The translations under genes were made by a program, and so were the position numbers. A DNA stretch of 23,729 bases from Pigoraptor vietnamica (taxonomy: Eukaryota > Opisthokonta > Filasterea): positions 1-23,729 of the forward strand of contig CALSCQ010000686.1 of the NCBI GenBank assembly GCA_943704525.1, in the 5' to 3' direction. The first letter of the stretch is position 1. Each line of letters begins with the position of its first letter. The notes below the pieces were generated by a model. That model was not told the DNA's origin, made no database searches, and worked only from the letters and a program-made list of their open reading frames with translations. This document shows positions 10,250 to 21,400 of this stretch, in pieces.

Positions 10250-10561
10250 GTTTTGCGTTATTTTCGAGAAAAAAGGACAACGGCACAGTACTTTTTGTTT
10301 CCGGTTTTTTTTTTTTCGTGTTTCCGTCGGTAACAGTGAAGTAACCCAACTCAAGATTGTGTTACAATTCCTGTCAATTGAAATTAAGTATAACATACGT
10401 GTTGCCTACGGAAATCTCTCAAGCAATTTCCTTAATTGTCATCACAACAGTCGGTGAAGGCGATACATTAGCCCATTATACGGTTTGTACTTAATGGCCG
10501 TCGTACTTATCTGCCAGTACTGTAGTGAAACTTCATCACCACTCTTCAACGGAGACCCACG

Positions 10562-10592
<31 letters not shown>

Positions 10593-10621
10593 CGCACGCG
10601 ATGCGTGTGCCTTAGAAGAAA
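10250..10621. promoter_or_regulatory. Divergent promoter region between ATPase and DDT genes
   Basis: 372 bp separate two head-to-head start codons. It is more AT-rich than the flanking genes (10340-10440) and carries a T-run near 10307 and a CT microsatellite 30 bp before the DDT start codon. No defined factor site is recognised; a shared promoter role is inferred from gene orientation alone. Confidence 0.4.
10562..10589. repeat. (CT)n microsatellite
   Basis: Fourteen CT units immediately upstream of the DDT/WHIM gene start. A pyrimidine tract here could be in the promoter or 5' UTR. Confidence 0.9.
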
Positions 10622-11062
10622 ATGGTCGACGGTGAGTGTGTGTGTGTGTGCGTTGCAATAACGGTGCTCGTAATTGCCCTTCACGTGCCCTGCATCTTCG
10701 ATTGCTCAGATTCACTCTCCGTGCGATAGTGCGTTGCCTTGCATTGTGTGTTCGCTTCTCCCCCACACACTTGCAACCCCCTCTTCACTCATCCACTATT
10801 GCTCAACTGTCTGCGCGCACACCAGAACTGCGCGCGTGCTGGGAGGTGCCCGGTGTGGGCCACTTTTTCCGCGTGTTCAAGGACATGTTTGTGCTGGGTG
10901 ACCTGTTCCTGGAGGTGAGATGGGGCGGTGCTGTCGGATCGCACGGTAAACTCGTGTGCCTGCGTGTGTTGTGTGGAGCGGTGTTATGAGGCAGTTCCAC
11001 GGTGACTGTGCGTATGGTGTGATGTAGACTGTGTGTCTTGAACGCGCATGTATCTCCTTTTT

Positions 11063-11111
<49 letters not shown>

Positions 11112-11656
11112 CTGGATGATGTGTGCTTATGTGCCCGCCTGTAGTAGACTGTATGTGTGTGTGCGCGTACGAAAGTGGATGCACACGTGTGTCTCCGTGT
11201 TCGATTTGGGGCGTGCGTAATATGTGTGCGCTCTGGACTGAAAGGCAGGCTCGTCGCGCGAGGCTGTTGTGTCTAACACCTATCTACTCGCAGGACTTTG
11301 AGATGATGTTGCTTTCACCGGACGATGAGGACGGGCGCCTCACGCAACTCGTCAAGCAATTGCTGCAGGCGCGGGGTCATAGATCAGAGTGGGTGCCGCG
11401 TGCGTGCTGTGTGTGTGGAGAACACAGATGGGGAGGAAGATGTAGGGGTGTGAGTGTGTGTGTGAGTGTGTGAGTGTGTGTGTGAGTGAGTGTGAGTGTG
11501 TGTGAGTGTGTGAGTGTGAGTGTGTGTGTGAGTGTGTGTGTGAGTGTGTGAGTGTGTGTGTGAGTGAGTGTGAGTGTGTGTGAGTGTGTGAGTGTGTGTG
11601 TGAGTATGAGTGTGTGAGTGAGTGAGTGTGTGTGTGTGGTGTGTGTGTGTGTGTGT

Positions 11657-11719
<63 letters not shown>

Positions 11720-14145
11720 GTGCGTGCGTGCGTGTGTGTGCGTGCGCGAGTGTATGAGGGGCGTCGGGAAGGCGTATAATGTCACGTGCCACGGATGCGA
11801 ACTAGCTTGACGGATTGCGTGACCCACAATCGGCACTTTTGTTCACTGGCGCGCGCAACCCACAGTTCCGACTGGCAGAAGAACCTAAAGAAAGAGCTCG
11901 CTGTGCACGGCCTCGATGCAATTCTGGCAAATGGCCTGCTCGCTCTCTCGCCCGTTGAGAGGGTGGGTGACCTGCACCCGCCGTCATGTACTCGCTTGCT
12001 CGGCAGCATCGCAAGTGCGTACACACGCTGCTCCCACCGTTCTCACCCGTTTACCCCTTCCCCTCCCCCCCACGCATACACACCAACGTCTACATACGTT
12101 CAAAAGGTGCGCGTGATTATGCTTCTGTGCCATCGCCTCCTCGATTATCCCGATGCCGGCGACGCGAATCCCGAGCGGCTAGAGCCCGTCCACGTGGACA
12201 ACCGCGGACGCGCGTATTGGATCCCCGTGCCCGATCGCGTCTATCGTGAAGAGCTCCTCGAATTGACACCACCGCCGGTGCAGCGCAAGCAGCCGGCGAA
12301 GAGAAGGGCGCCGAAGGGTCGCGGGCGGAAACGCGCCGCAGCCTCTATAGCAGAAGAGGACGAGAAAGAGGGCGCGGATGAAACGGCGGCTGTAGAAGAG
12401 ACGGGGGACGCGGCAGCTGCCCCGTCCGTGGAGGGTGCGGGGATCGACGAGGCTGCGAATCTGCGTGCGCGTCTGGCGGTCGCGGTGGGAAGTGGACCTG
12501 AGGAGGACGCGCGGCGCACGTGGGCGCTCGTGGCACAGACGGACAGCGAATGGGACGCGCTGTCGAAGGAGCTGAAGAAGCTCCGAACGGCGGCGGACGT
12601 GCGGTTCGCGAAGCAACTGATGGACCAGTACCTGCCCGCGGCACAGGAGGAGCGGTCGCGGAGGGAAAAGGCGCTGCGAAAGCGGCTCGCGCTCGAACTG
12701 CCGCGGCGGTCGAGCGGACGAATTGCCGAACGCCAGCGACTCGAGGAGCTCGCGCGGATGCAAGCGGAAGAAGAGCAGGAAGCGCTGCGAAGGCAACGGC
12801 AGGCGGAGCGACGGCGCATGCTCGTGGAGGAGGAAGAGCGCGCCATGGCCGCGAGAGAAGAGAGGTGCGTTTTGTGTGTGTGTCTGTGTGTGTGTCACTG
12901 GTGCGGGCTGCTTTTTCACGCACTGTCTTGAAGCGCAAGCTGGTGTGTTTGTGCACTGCGTTCCGAGGGGTTTCAGTGTGCGAATTGCGAATTGATGTGC
13001 TGTGCCACGCCTGTGTTTTCAGGGCAGACCGTATATGTTTTACCTTCGCCTCAATACTCACCCTCTCCTGTTTTATGCACGCGCGCAGGCTGCGCCTGCG
13101 GGAACAGGCGCGCGAAGAATCCCGTCTCAACCGACAGCACCGTGCGGAGGCGCGCGGCGTGCTCGACCCAAGCGATTCTGCGCAGCCGAGTGCCGTGATG
13201 TCATACGATCAGAGCGAGGATGCGTCAGCGCCACCCTCTGCCCAGCGACCATCCCACCCTCACTTCACCCCGGATGCGGGCAGCACGCCGGCGATGGACA
13301 CGGCCGATACGTCGGTGTCCACGAACGTTGCCGCTGCTGCGGCCGTGCTCTCGCGTCCTTCGAGAAAACGCGCACGCGCGGAGGACCCACGTGACGCCGC
13401 CGACGCCCCTCGGGCCGGTCGGTCGCCTCTCAAGCTGCGATTCTTCCTCGCAGCGCCGGGAAACAACGGCGGACAACCGACGTATAACGTCTCGCTTGTA
13501 CGGAGTGAAGCGGCGAGTGCGCAAGACAGCGCGGCAGAGTCTCCCGCCGCGCCTGCGCAAGGGGACGACAGCGACTCTACGCCCGCGCATGTCATGTCCA
13601 CAGCTGGTGAGGTGAGGGACGCAAGCGGACCCGCCGGAAACGGCGATGTGCCCGCCTCGGACGACTCACCGGCCGACGAGACTATGAAGGCGCACCCTCC
13701 CGCACCTCCGGCGGACGTCCGACACGTCGTCGAGGCAACAGCCCGTCCACTTGAGGCCGCGGTTGGCGCGCCGGAGAGCGTCGCACCCTCCTCCGCGCCA
13801 GCCACGCAGCCGGCTCCTCCGTTTCAACCTCAGCCGACCGAATACTCGTCACAGGCGCCCGTCTACGCGCACCCGTCTGGCCACGGGCTGATGTTGCCCC
13901 ACGAATACCATGGCAGTGGCGCGGAGTTTCATGCCGTCTTACCCCACGAACGCGCGAGTGCGCCGTACGCGCCACACGCAGTTGGCCACGCGCAGTACAA
14001 TACGTATGCGCCGCATCCTACGCCGATGTACGGGGGCGGCGAAGAGCGAACGGGGGCGCTGGAGGCGCTCGCACTCCTGGCTTTAAGTGGGATGGGCGCG
14101 GGGGGTGCGACGGGCGGGCAGGCGGGTCCTGCGCCGCCCCAGTGA
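10622..14145 (+). CDS. DDT/WHIM-domain chromatin-remodelling subunit (RSF1/CECR2-like)
   Basis: The inferred exons are 10622-10631, 10826-10914, 11294-11388, 11866-11962, 12107-12864 and 13089-14145. They keep a consistent phase and give 701 residues. Residues 5-65 (WEVPGVGHFFRVFKDMF, then LTQLVKQLLQ) match the DDT helices of ISWI-partner proteins. Residues 66-110 (DWQKNLKKELAV, LSPVERVRVIMLLCHRLLDY) match WHIM1. Residues about 118-140 (RLEPVHVDNRGRAYWIPV) match the WHIM2 strand seen in RSF1/CECR2 (there LGRDKDGLMYW-like). A basic KRR stretch follows, then a long charged coiled coil (about 240-380) and a 320-residue Pro/Ala/Ser-rich tail ending at a TGA. The known role of such subunits is to bind ISWI-type ATPases and set nucleosome spacing. 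The first coding exon is only 10 nt. Introns carry T46 and a large GT array. The 3' end converges on the FKBP gene, leaving 177 bp. Confidence 0.82.
11066..11111 (+). repeat. Poly-T tract (46 T) in intron 2 of the DDT gene
   Basis: Uninterrupted T preceded by CTTTTTCCC. It lies in the middle of intron 10915-11293, about 180 bp before the acceptor, so it is not the polypyrimidine tract itself. No target-site duplication is visible around it that would mark a reversed retroposon tail. Confidence 0.95.
11448..11753. repeat. Complex (GT)n / GTGAGTGT array in intron 3 of the DDT gene
   Basis: About 300 bp of GT with regularly spaced GA interruptions, then pure GT (11650-11713) and a GTGC tail. 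Inside it, 11461-11518 recurs at 11539-11596 almost perfectly, with a 78-bp period. All His/Thr or Cys/Val open frames across this tract are artefacts. Confidence 0.95.
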
Positions 14146-14322
14146 GTGCGCGTGTATGTATGTATGGGCGAGCTCATAGTGTGGGCCAGTGGCGCAACTC
14201 GCCGTAATGAAAGACGCTCTATCTCTCAACGCTCAATACACTAGGGCAGCACACCTCCAAAGAGATCGCCGCAAAGTGTCTCGTTTTTATCTACAGTGTC
14301 GCGCAACGCTCTAAGTCTTTTC

Positions 14323-15483
14323 TCAGTCGTCGACGTCCTCCGTTTCGGTCGCCTTGATGCCCATGTGGACGTCTGTAAGATCGGCGCTGTCGATCGAAGC
14401 GCTCGAAGTGGAGAGTATCTTGGAGCAAAACTCGCGTTCGGAGCGGCGGTCCGTCGCGCGAATTTCCGCGATTTCCGCAAGGGCGGCGCGAATCTCAGCG
14501 TCCTTTGGCTCGATCTGCAACAAGGGGTGCGTCACGTGATGAGCGAATGGGGGAGCTGCAAAACTGCGATGGAGTAGCATGTGCAGCGTGATGTGTGTGT
14601 GCATGCGCGGCAGTGCAAGGGGTGCGTCACGTGATGAGCGCAATTGAGAACCCTTACCTGCGATGGAGTGCGTGTGGGGTGTGGTGTGTGTGTGTGTGTG
14701 GTGTGTGGTGTGTGTACTCATGCGCCGCAGTGCATTACTGCGAGACCGGTCTAGAGAATGCCGCTCAAAAACCGAGAAACCCACCGCAGCAGCCGCGCGA
14801 AGGTTTGCCTCCGCATCGACCATTCTGCGCAGGCGGAGGTGCGCAACACCACAGCGATAGAGGCACTTTGCGTTCTTCTCGTCCACCTTGAGCGCCTGTG
14901 GGCGTTGCAGACAATGCTTCAGAGATACGAGCGATTGTGACCGTTGCACACAACAGGGAAGATATTAACGGTCCCCCCGGAACGTGGTCACACGCGCACA
15001 TGCTGAAGCAAGCGCCAGTTCAGCGAAGTGCCAACAGGACAAGCACAGTGTGCCGCTAATCAAGCAAACGCACCCTCTCGCACGTGGTGATCACGTCGGC
15101 ATAATTCTGCAGCTTGAGCTGGCAAAGGGCGCAATTCGAAAGAAGAGAGACCTGCGACGCAGGGAAATAGACGGAGTGTGAGATGATGTGTGTCGTTGTG
15201 TGTGTCTGTCAGCGTGTGTGTCCGAAATAGACGTCCAGACGCACCAACAACTGGTTGGCGCGCTCCCGCTGTTCCGGGCTTGGCCGCGGCTGCTCCACGC
15301 CCGCGATGGACGTGGGGCCCCGGATGTGCAGGATGCGCGTGTCAATCTCAACGACTCCCTGTGTGATGGGTGCGAGTCAGTGGACGATGGAAAGGAGAAC
15401 AGGGAAAACGCGGGGACGAGGGCATTCCGGCGGGTGAAGATACGAACGCTCGCCTGTGTGCGTGTGTCTGTGTATGTGTGCGC

Positions 15484-15548
<65 letters not shown>

Positions 15549-15583
15549 TGTGTGCGTGAGTGCGTGCATGAGTGCGTGCGTAC

Positions 15584-15624
<41 letters not shown>

Positions 15625-17276
15625 CGTGTGTGTGTGCGTGTGCTAGCGCGCTCCTTGCGGCCGCCCACGTGCCTTGAGATACGAGACGACGGCTGCCACC
15701 AGCTCGCCCTTCTTCAGCAGGGCGTTTCCCTCCTCCTTCTTGTCGCATGCGTACTGAAGGTTGTCGTCGAACGAAAAGCGCGCCTGCAGCGTCCGGGTCA
15801 CGTGAGGGCGGGCACTCGCACGCGGCATCAAGCGAATGTGGAGACGTGAGCGGAGTGCACATATAGCCTTCGGTGACAGTGTGGGCAAACACACAGGCAG
15901 ACACGGGCACGTGATGTGAGCGCAGGCGCACCTTCTCAAACGAGAAGAGCTCAATTTCAAAAACAAGCGTGGCATTCGGAGGGATCTTGGGGGGCATGCC
16001 GAGTGCGCCATACGCTGCGTGTAAGAGAAGGGCTCGGCGTTACTCGTGTGCGTAACATCGCACTGCAACTCGCGAGTAGGAACGACATGCATGCGCTGTG
16101 GTACGTCACCGCAATGCCCGAGAGTGCAGGCCACCACGAGCCATATAACCGGCCTCTCACTCACACGCGCGCTCTACACGGGGCTAACACCCACGGACGC
16201 CATTGCCACATGCTATGAAAAGGCACACATGCCCAGCGACACGGAGCATGAGATTGCGGCGGGACGCACCGTACTCGGGCTTGCACGTGATTTCGGCGAT
16301 TTCGCCCACGCGCATTGACGCAAGCGCAATGTCCCACGCCTTGATCACCTTTCCTGTGACGTCAACGCGGCATCACGTCAGCGGAGAAACGATACTCACG
16401 CATGCACACGCACACGCACACGCACACGCACACGCACACGCACACGCACACATCCACACACACGCACACACACACACACGCACACGCGCGCGCATACGCA
16501 CACGCACAAACGCACGCACACGAACACGAACACGCACACGCACACGCCACAGAGTATAGGCCGCGCGCCAGCATTGATATTCTTTCGTTTGGCAGGCTCC
16601 CAAACAGAGAAAGGCAGAGCAAGACAACAGCCGGCATGCAAGGCGCACGCACGCACGCACCCTCTCCAATGGTGAATTCAAAGCGCTTCTTTCGCTCGCG
16701 GCTGGAATCGAACACTTCGCCCGTGGACAGCCTCCCGACATAGTGCACTGGAGTGGGAGCGGCGATAAGTCACCAACTGAACCCACAATGACAAACAGTT
16801 CAAAAGTCTCATACGGCCAATCGTCTGTGAATTGAGCTGGTCCGACATATCTTTCTACATATGCACGCGCATGCAACGCGCGAAGCCACGCGCGGGCAGC
16901 AATCGCTCACCGAGGACAGTGCTGTGCGCGGGAGGAATGTCATTCGGGTACGCGTCCTTCTTCACAATCTTTGTCACGCCCTGCACGCAGAGAGACACGT
17001 GCACATGACACGTGCTGTCAATAACGCGTCACACAACGGCCTCGCCTACGACTCGAACAGACGGACTGCCAGCGCAACGTCAAAAAGCAGCGCAAGCACA
17101 CATCCCCAACACACCTCGTCACCCGAGAGGTCCACTATCTCGCGCACTTCGTCGCCCTCGCCCACTTCCTGCCACTTGTCGAAGCGGCGGTAGTCGAGCA
17201 GGTCAATCTTCTTCTTTTGGGGCTTCGCTTGACCTGCGCTGGGCACGACCGCGTCCGCCTGCTTGGGCTCAACCAT
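14323..17276 (-). CDS. FKBP-type peptidyl-prolyl isomerase with TPR (Hsp90-clamp) domain
   Basis: Ten exons in transcript order: 17276-17115, 16980-16911, 16747-16661, 16353-16270, 16014-15932, 15783-15673, 15358-15245, 15151-15074, 14895-14785 and 14514-14323. All phases agree and give 363 residues. Residues about 37-137 form the FKBP fold with the drug/substrate-pocket residues kept: VHYVGRL (Tyr), EVFDSS (Phe, Asp), [16 protein letters not shown] (Val, Ile, Trp), EYAYGALG (Tyr) and [11 protein letters not shown] (Phe). Isomerase activity is therefore likely. TPR1 ([13 protein letters not shown]), TPR2 ([18 protein letters not shown]) and TPR3 ([15 protein letters not shown]) keep the Lys/Asn, Asn and Lys/Arg positions of the carboxylate clamp that binds the EEVD tail of Hsp90/Hsp70. 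The tail is acidic (TEDVDD). The layout is like FKBP8/FKBP52-class co-chaperones. There is no C-terminal membrane anchor, so it is probably cytosolic. Intron 6 has a GC donor. Confidence 0.92.
14521..14669. repeat. About 95-bp tandem duplication in intron 9 of the FKBP gene
   Basis: A 25-bp block at 14521-14545 recurs exactly at 14616-14640 (core GGGGTGCGTCACGTGATGAG). CTGCGATGGAGT recurs at 14564 and 14658. The duplication abuts the acceptor of the last exon on the minus strand. Confidence 0.85.
15485..15634. repeat. Two (GT)n blocks in intron 6 of the FKBP gene
   Basis: GT tracts at about 15485-15543 and 15584-15634 flank a TGCG-rich linker. In transcript sense they read CA. They lie wholly inside intron 15359-15672. 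Confidence 0.95.
16405..16452. repeat. (CACACG)8 minisatellite in intron 3 of the FKBP gene
   Basis: Eight exact hexamers followed by degenerate CA and CACG text to about 16550, inside intron 16354-16660. In transcript sense the motif reads CGTGTG. Confidence 0.9.
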
Positions 17277-17890
17277 TCTCCTGGCCTTGGATGTACAACA
17301 CGAGGGCAGAGCACGCACACCCACACACACGCGCACGCACACACACACACGCACTGCCACTAAATTTAATGTGTTTGTCAAAGGTGCTAGGTATAAGCAC
17401 CTATAAGCACCTTTGGTGTTTGTGAGTGTTTCAGACAAAGGAATGTGCGCGTAACATCCTATGTATAGCATACATCGCATAGTTTATCCCATATATAGAT
17501 AATTATACTCATTACTTCTATATATGTGCATTGAAGGTAACAGCACTCGACGATGCCTTGTTTATGTTCCAACTCTGTCCAGCTCACATAATAAATCCAA
17601 ATAAACGCGCGTTTCATACACATCGCATACAATCAACGCCAATGTAATCGGCGATAGAACGGTAACATGTGCTCGTCAGTTGCCAGGGGTGACCGGCCAT
17701 TTCCAGCCAAAGGTGAACGTCCTACTGCTACCCTCTCGCCATCTCTTCCTCAACTGTGTAAAGTTCCTCTGTCGTTTATTCATCGAGTGTTCGAGTGCTT
17801 CACTTCCGTTGTCTTATTGCGTCAGTGAAGTGCACGCGCATAGTTGAAGCTGCCGTGTCAGTACAGGTCGTTCATCGTGACGTCGCCAAA
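17277..17890. promoter_or_regulatory. Divergent promoter region between FKBP and receptor genes
   Basis: 614 bp between two head-to-head starts, with an AT-rich core (17460-17530, TATATATG-like text). It contains a CA microsatellite near the FKBP start (about 17310-17352) and a 10-bp-arm inverted repeat at 17379-17415. A bidirectional promoter is inferred from orientation only. Confidence 0.45.
17379..17415. repeat. Perfect inverted repeat with overlapping direct repeat
   Basis: CAAAGGTGCT (17379-17388) pairs with AGCACCTTTG (17406-17415) across a 17-nt loop. TATAAGCACC also occurs twice in direct tandem (17392-17401, 17402-17411). It could be a dimeric factor-binding site or a hairpin; the function is unknown. 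Confidence 0.8.
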
Positions 17891-18426
17891 ATGGCTTACC
17901 GCGGACGGTGCGGCGACGCGCCTCGTTGGCTCTCGCTTGCCGCGCTTCTGCTGCTCTCTCTGACGCGCACATCCCTCGCGCTCACATGTCTTCCTGCAAA
18001 CGAGACAGGTGCGTCGTTTCAGTCGTCAGTGCTTGCAATTTTTTGTGCCGCCGAATCTCAATGCGCGTCAGATAAGAACGAGTCGTGTTTTCTCAAACTG
18101 AAGAGCGTTGTCAATGCAAGAGTGGCTTTTCTTCTCGGTATTTTTCCGTGTACCACTTGAGCCATTTCGAAGCGTCTTCTCGGTTCATTCAGTCACAAGT
18201 AACACCGCCGGTCATTCAGTCACAAGTAACACCGCCGGCTCACGTGGCTCACTGTTTGTGTGTGCGCAGTTCCCATCGACACGAGCATTCCGCCGATTCG
18301 ATTTGGACGTGCCAACTGGGACGCATCTTTTCTCAACGTCGAGGTGCGTTGCGCGTTGTCGCGCACACGCGCCTCTTAGAGTCACTCGCGAGCCGTTTTG
18401 TAAAATATTGTGGCAATGTTTGTCGT

Positions 18427-18492
<66 letters not shown>

Positions 18493-21400
18493 CAATTCGG
18501 GTTTAGCCTTTTCTCTGCGGACCATCACCACGACTTACGCCCAACACATAGTGTCTCGTCAACACAAGTGGAGCCCGTGGCCAAAGCACACAGCTATGCG
18601 GCGCTTGCTCGTCCCTCTATGCAGCGAATGACCGTGTGTCACGTGCTCCGTCGCAGGTCGCCAAGATTCTGATGGAAGAAAAGATGGGCGTGCGCGTGCA
18701 GCAGGTGGACGCATTCGACGAGACGCAGGCGTTCGTGGACCTCGAGGCGCGGCAGTGGGTGTCGCCCTTGTGTGCACGTGACAGAGCTCTCACTTGTGCG
18801 CTGTGTGTGTGCGACGAATGCGTGCATGTTGGTGCAAACGGGTGTCGCCAGACACACACACGCGGACGCGCACGCAAGCACAAAAGAACCACGCACACCA
18901 ACCGCCGACATTGTCGCTCTCTCAAACCCGCACCGCCTTCACGTTGCGGCAGGCTCGATGTCTATCTCGAGCTGTGGTCCAACGAAGCCAACAAGCAGGA
19001 GTACATCATCAACCGCAAGACAGTCCTCAACATCGGCCCCCTCGGTCCCATTGGTGCGTGCTGCTGGCGCCGGCCTCTTGGTCGCGCGCGCCATGCACCG
19101 TCCTTTGTGGGCGCGTGTTGCGATGTGTTTTTTATGCCTCATGCATGCGCGTGTGTCATTATGTCACTTTTCATCACTTCAGTTGATCGCATGGTGGCTT
19201 CTGTTCGCGTGGCCGTGCGCTCTTGTGTATCTCACTCGCGAGCATTGCTGGTGGCTTGCAGGTCGCATCGGCTGGTTTGTCCCTTACTACGTCGTCCAAG
19301 GTGAGAAGCGGCGAACGTGCGAAGGTCGTACGTGCATGTGTGTGCGCGCGCGTGTGTGTGCGTGTGTGTGCGTGTGCGTGTGCGTTTTCGTGTGTGTGTG
19401 TGTGTGCGTTGTTTTTTTTTTGTGTGTGTGTGTGTTTGTGTGTGTGTGGGAGGAGAGAGAAGAGAGAGTAGGGGCAAGATGCGTGTGTGGCAAACGGCAC
19501 GCGACTGAGAAAGCATGCGCAGCGTGTTCGTTGTGTGTGTGTCGCGTATAATCGCGTGCTCTGTTACAATCCATTAACGAGTGCACTTCTGTATGGCAGC
19601 AAACGAGGACCTCGACAATTGGCGGGCATTCCGGTAAATCACGCCGTCACACAGAGCACACACGCGCACATACGCAAGCACACAAGCACGCGCACGCGCA
19701 CGCACTCCCGACCCACAAGCACAAATCGTCCTCACCCTTGGTTCCTTCACATTCACAGCTACCAGCAGAACGTCGACCTCTTCAAGGACAACGCCACTCT
19801 CACTTCGGCGGGTGCGGCATCCCCGGCCGAAGTGGCGAAGAACGCAACGGACATTCTCAATAGCGTCGATTGCTCGTCGAGCCTCGCGACGTGCAAGCAG
19901 GTGTGTAACGACGGCGTGACGGCCCACGCTATGCTCGGGGAAGACGTACTGCAATCGCGCGAACGCATATGCGCACTTGCACCACGTGCAAGCATCTCTC
20001 TCTCGCTTGTTCACACTGGCTGCTGTCAACTGCAGAGCGTGCTCGACTTTCTGGCCAAGTTCAACGGCACGACGGGAAATGGATCGCCCGGCATCTTCTA
20101 TGGAGTGCCGAATTCGTGGACGCAGTACGACGACCAGGTGGGTGGATGTGTCCATGCATGCACGTGCGCACAGGAAACATGCGTGTGCTACAGGGGCACT
20201 CTTGGCGCGGCCCCTGGTGTGTTGTGCACATGCACGCGCACGCACGCACTCGCGATGGCAGTGCTCACACGCACGCACGCACGCGCATGCACGTACACCC
20301 GCACACCCGCACAACCGCACAACCGCACACACCCACGCACCAGGCACTCTTGTTTGCCGATTGTCCAACGCGTGTGGTCCCATCCGCGCAGATCATCAAA
20401 AATTTGAACCTCAACTTCAATCTGCGCATTATGGAGGAGCCCGTTCTCCCGACAGACCCCGGTGCGCTGCTCCCGCGTGCATTGGATTGCGGCCATGCCG
20501 TACTGAAACTCCGAAATTTGTTTTGTTCGCGTTCCTCCCCCACTTGTTTGTTCATGCGCCTCTTATCCTAATGTGTTTGTTCGCGCAAACGGACAAACCA
20601 ATGCCTCGCAAGAGGCGCCGTTACATCGCGCTGAGCCGCGTGTTCCATTTCAGGTGTGGAGGAGAAGCTGATTGGCGCTATTAAGGACAAGTACCAGGCT
20701 CGCCAGGCCATTGTGGCGTACTTTTGGTGGGTGAATGCGCTGAACGACTCACTTATGCACAGCCGCACATACGGTCAGGGCACAACACACACACACACAC
20801 ACACACATTCACACGCAGGCCCAATACGCATACACACACATCCACACACACACACACATCAACACACCCACACGCATACACGCACACACACACACACACA
20901 CATACACACATGCACCTCGTTTGTCCCAACGTCTCACCTTTCCTCCGACGCCCCGCAGGACGCCCCACCAGATCCACCACGTCTCCTCTGGCGTCAAGCT
21001 GTCGCGCGTGCAGCTGCCCGAGTGGACGCAGGCGTGCCAGGTGCGCTGTGATTGCCCGTCGTCGCCCATGCTTCTATTGTACCCGCAGCTGCTAAATCAC
21101 CACAGCAATGCATAATGGATTCATAGTCAACGCATTCCGCCATATGCTTCCTATCGTTACATTAACCGTCCGTTCAAAGTTTGATGTATTGAGACTGTGT
21201 GTTTACACAGTATCCTTACGCCTGCTTCAACCCCTGTGCGTCACATATAAGATTCGGCTGTGTCTAGACTAGGCTTACATTGTCTTTTTGCGCCGTGTTT
21301 ACCCCCCTTTGTGCGTCACATAGGATTTGGCGGACACGGGCGGCTACAACTGCGATTACAAGTTTGACGTCCTCACGAAGATCGCCGGGTCCCACTTGCC

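Noticed and set aside
10250-10396. Upstream 49-codon extension of the ATPase frame
   Set aside because: The extension is low-quality text from an AT-rich region with a T-run. The ATG at 10249 begins a good presequence.
11066-11111. Poly-T as the tail of a reversed retroposon
   Set aside because: No element body, internal promoter boxes or target-site duplication is visible beside this tract or the one at 18428.
11352-11836. Minus-strand open frames of 146-150 codons made of His-Thr repeats
   Set aside because: They are translations of the GT microsatellite inside an intron of the DDT gene, with no non-repeat coding content.
12992-13130. Small open frames between DDT exons 5 and 6
   Set aside because: Intron 12865-13088 joins AG to G in phase and continues the coiled coil, which explains the region without another gene.
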